DNA from: Shimia haliotis
GTDB lineage: Bacteria; Pseudomonadota; Alphaproteobacteria; Rhodobacterales; Rhodobacteraceae
DNA length: 44,290 nt
Reading direction: 5' to 3'
Assembly (NCBI RefSeq): GCF_900114415.1
Contig: NZ_FOSZ01000014.1
Coordinates: 1 to 44,290 of the forward strand
In this document: positions 41,943 through 44,290 of the stretch, in pieces
Layout of the letters: every line of letters begins with the position of its first letter
Numbering within the stretch: the first letter of the stretch is position 1
Program-made: the position numbers and the translations under genes
The notes under the pieces: generated by a model
What the model saw: only the letters and a program-made list of their open reading frames with translations
Told to the model about the DNA's origin: nothing
Database searches by the model: none

Positions 41943-41966
41943 ACCTGACGGAGTATTTCGTCAGGT
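41943..41966 (+). terminator. Hairpin after the 140-residue protein gene
   Basis: Arms ACCTGACG and CGTCAGGT with an eight-base loop. TCACCAGTTTTCTTG follows, a weak T-run. A terminator is likely, although attenuation ahead of the recombinase is possible. Confidence 0.5.
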
Positions 41967-42069
41967 TCACCAGTTTTCTTGTCAAACTCGCTTCTTAAAT
42001 TTTCAAAGCGTCTGAGGTCCTCAAAACAGCAACCGGGAACCCCGCTTCCCACCAACGAGGACACTACTC

Positions 42070-42195
42070 ATGACGATCAAAACCGACCGCTCCCCCGCTT
42101 CTGTTGAAGCTCTTGTTGGACTTCTTGCCGAGCGCTACGTCGCGACGCTTTCAGCCGCAAACGACAACAACGCACCTCGCCCCAAACAGGATTAA
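42070..42195 (+). CDS. 41-residue small protein directly upstream of the recombinase
   Basis: ATG at 42070 is preceded by GAGGA at good spacing, and the frame ends at TAA 42193-42195, five bases before the recombinase ATG. The peptide starts MTIKTDRSPASVEALVGLLA, then ERYVATLSAANDNN and a proline/lysine end: one short helix and a disordered tail. I know no function. Its position before a large serine recombinase suggests a leader or directionality factor, but excision factors for this class are usually larger. Coding is supported by the site and spacing only. Confidence 0.5.
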   Translation: MTIKTDRSPASVEALVGLLAERYVATLSAANDNNAPRPKQD

Positions 42196-42200
42196 TAACC

Positions 42201-43886
<1,686 letters not shown>

Positions 43887-43969
43887 CCAGTTTAGCTGTG
43901 CTACCGCGCGGAGCGCTACTTGAGCACGACTGTCGCTAATTTAGTATCGTTTTGAGAGATACGAGAGCT

Positions 43970-44113
<144 letters not shown>

Positions 44114-44202
44114 GGTTCTGATAGTGTTGTCCAAGTCTTGTACGCTGATTGTGTTGTGTATGACTTCATATGGTCCGTAAAAGTCTTTCTTTTACTGGAT
44201 CA

Positions 44203-44290
44203 AATCAAGCCTATCGGGCAATTAGTACCAGTCAACTGAATGCGTTACCGCACTTACATCTCTGGCCTATCGACGAGGTGGTCTACCTCG
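44203..44290 (-). rRNA. 23S ribosomal RNA, 3' end (continues beyond the window)
   Basis: The minus strand reads GACGAGGTGGTCTACCTCG in complement, then GATAGGCCAGAGATGTAAG and GACTGGTACTAATTGCCCGA, the conserved 3'-terminal helix region of bacterial 23S rRNA (compare GATAGGCCGGGTGTGTAAG and CCGGTACTAATGAACCG in E. coli). The mature end is near 44203. A hairpin (GTAAAAG and CTTTTAC, 44177-44195) lies in the spacer to 5S. Confidence 0.93.

Overview
The window looks like chromosomal sequence from a marine alphaproteobacterium of the Rhodobacteraceae (Roseobacter-type). The right end carries the tail of a ribosomal RNA operon on the minus strand in the order 23S - 5S - tRNA-fMet(CAT), which is usual for that group. 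The protein families, moderate-to-high GC and mobile-element types agree. Genus and species cannot be read from the sequence alone.

Almost everything left of the tRNA-fMet gene is accessory DNA. A 12-base sequence identical to the 3' end of tRNA-fMet (TGGTTGCGGGAG on the plus strand) occurs at 7407, 28231 and 43810. Each copy follows the same module: the 3' end of a large serine recombinase gene, then a hairpin. A fourth recombinase tail lies at 70-408 without a core. I read this as elements that integrated one after another at the tRNA, older ones being pushed left. (1) About 409-7418: a truncated outer-membrane protein, an MBL-fold hydrolase, a DUF3299 protein and a small protein, divergent from a TPR membrane regulator; then an IS21-type relic, the tail of a mannitol-type dehydrogenase and a fructokinase. 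(2) 7407-28242: an alginate-type exopolysaccharide locus. (3) 28231-43821: a relic of an ABC permease, an AaeXAB/TolC-like efflux operon, a glutamate decarboxylase with an AspT-type antiporter and a membrane protein, and a mobilisation/maintenance module (ParD-like protein, MobV relaxase, PemK-like protein, unknown small genes) ending in the only intact serine recombinase.

The exopolysaccharide locus has alg44-alg8-algA and algD-RTX protein on one side, and algF-algI-algJ-algX divergent from an AlgK-like Sel1 protein on the other. Between them lie a hybrid histidine kinase with a periplasmic molybdopterin-fold protein, and a LuxR-type response regulator. Together these would make GDP-mannose and GDP-mannuronate, polymerise it across the inner membrane and O-acetylate it in the periplasm. 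No AlgE porin, AlgG epimerase or AlgL lyase is present. A 20-base motif is shared, at similar distance, by the alg44 promoter and the promoter of the molybdopterin-fold/kinase operon, with a partial copy before algD. This suggests that one regulator ties the locus together.

In the efflux operon all four genes overlap or nearly abut, as in a tripartite pump. The decarboxylase and antiporter genes together resemble a proton-consuming glutamate/GABA acid-stress pair. Insertion sequences (IS3-type at the left edge and at 26869-28124, IS21-type at 5390-5585) and broken genes mark the junctions.
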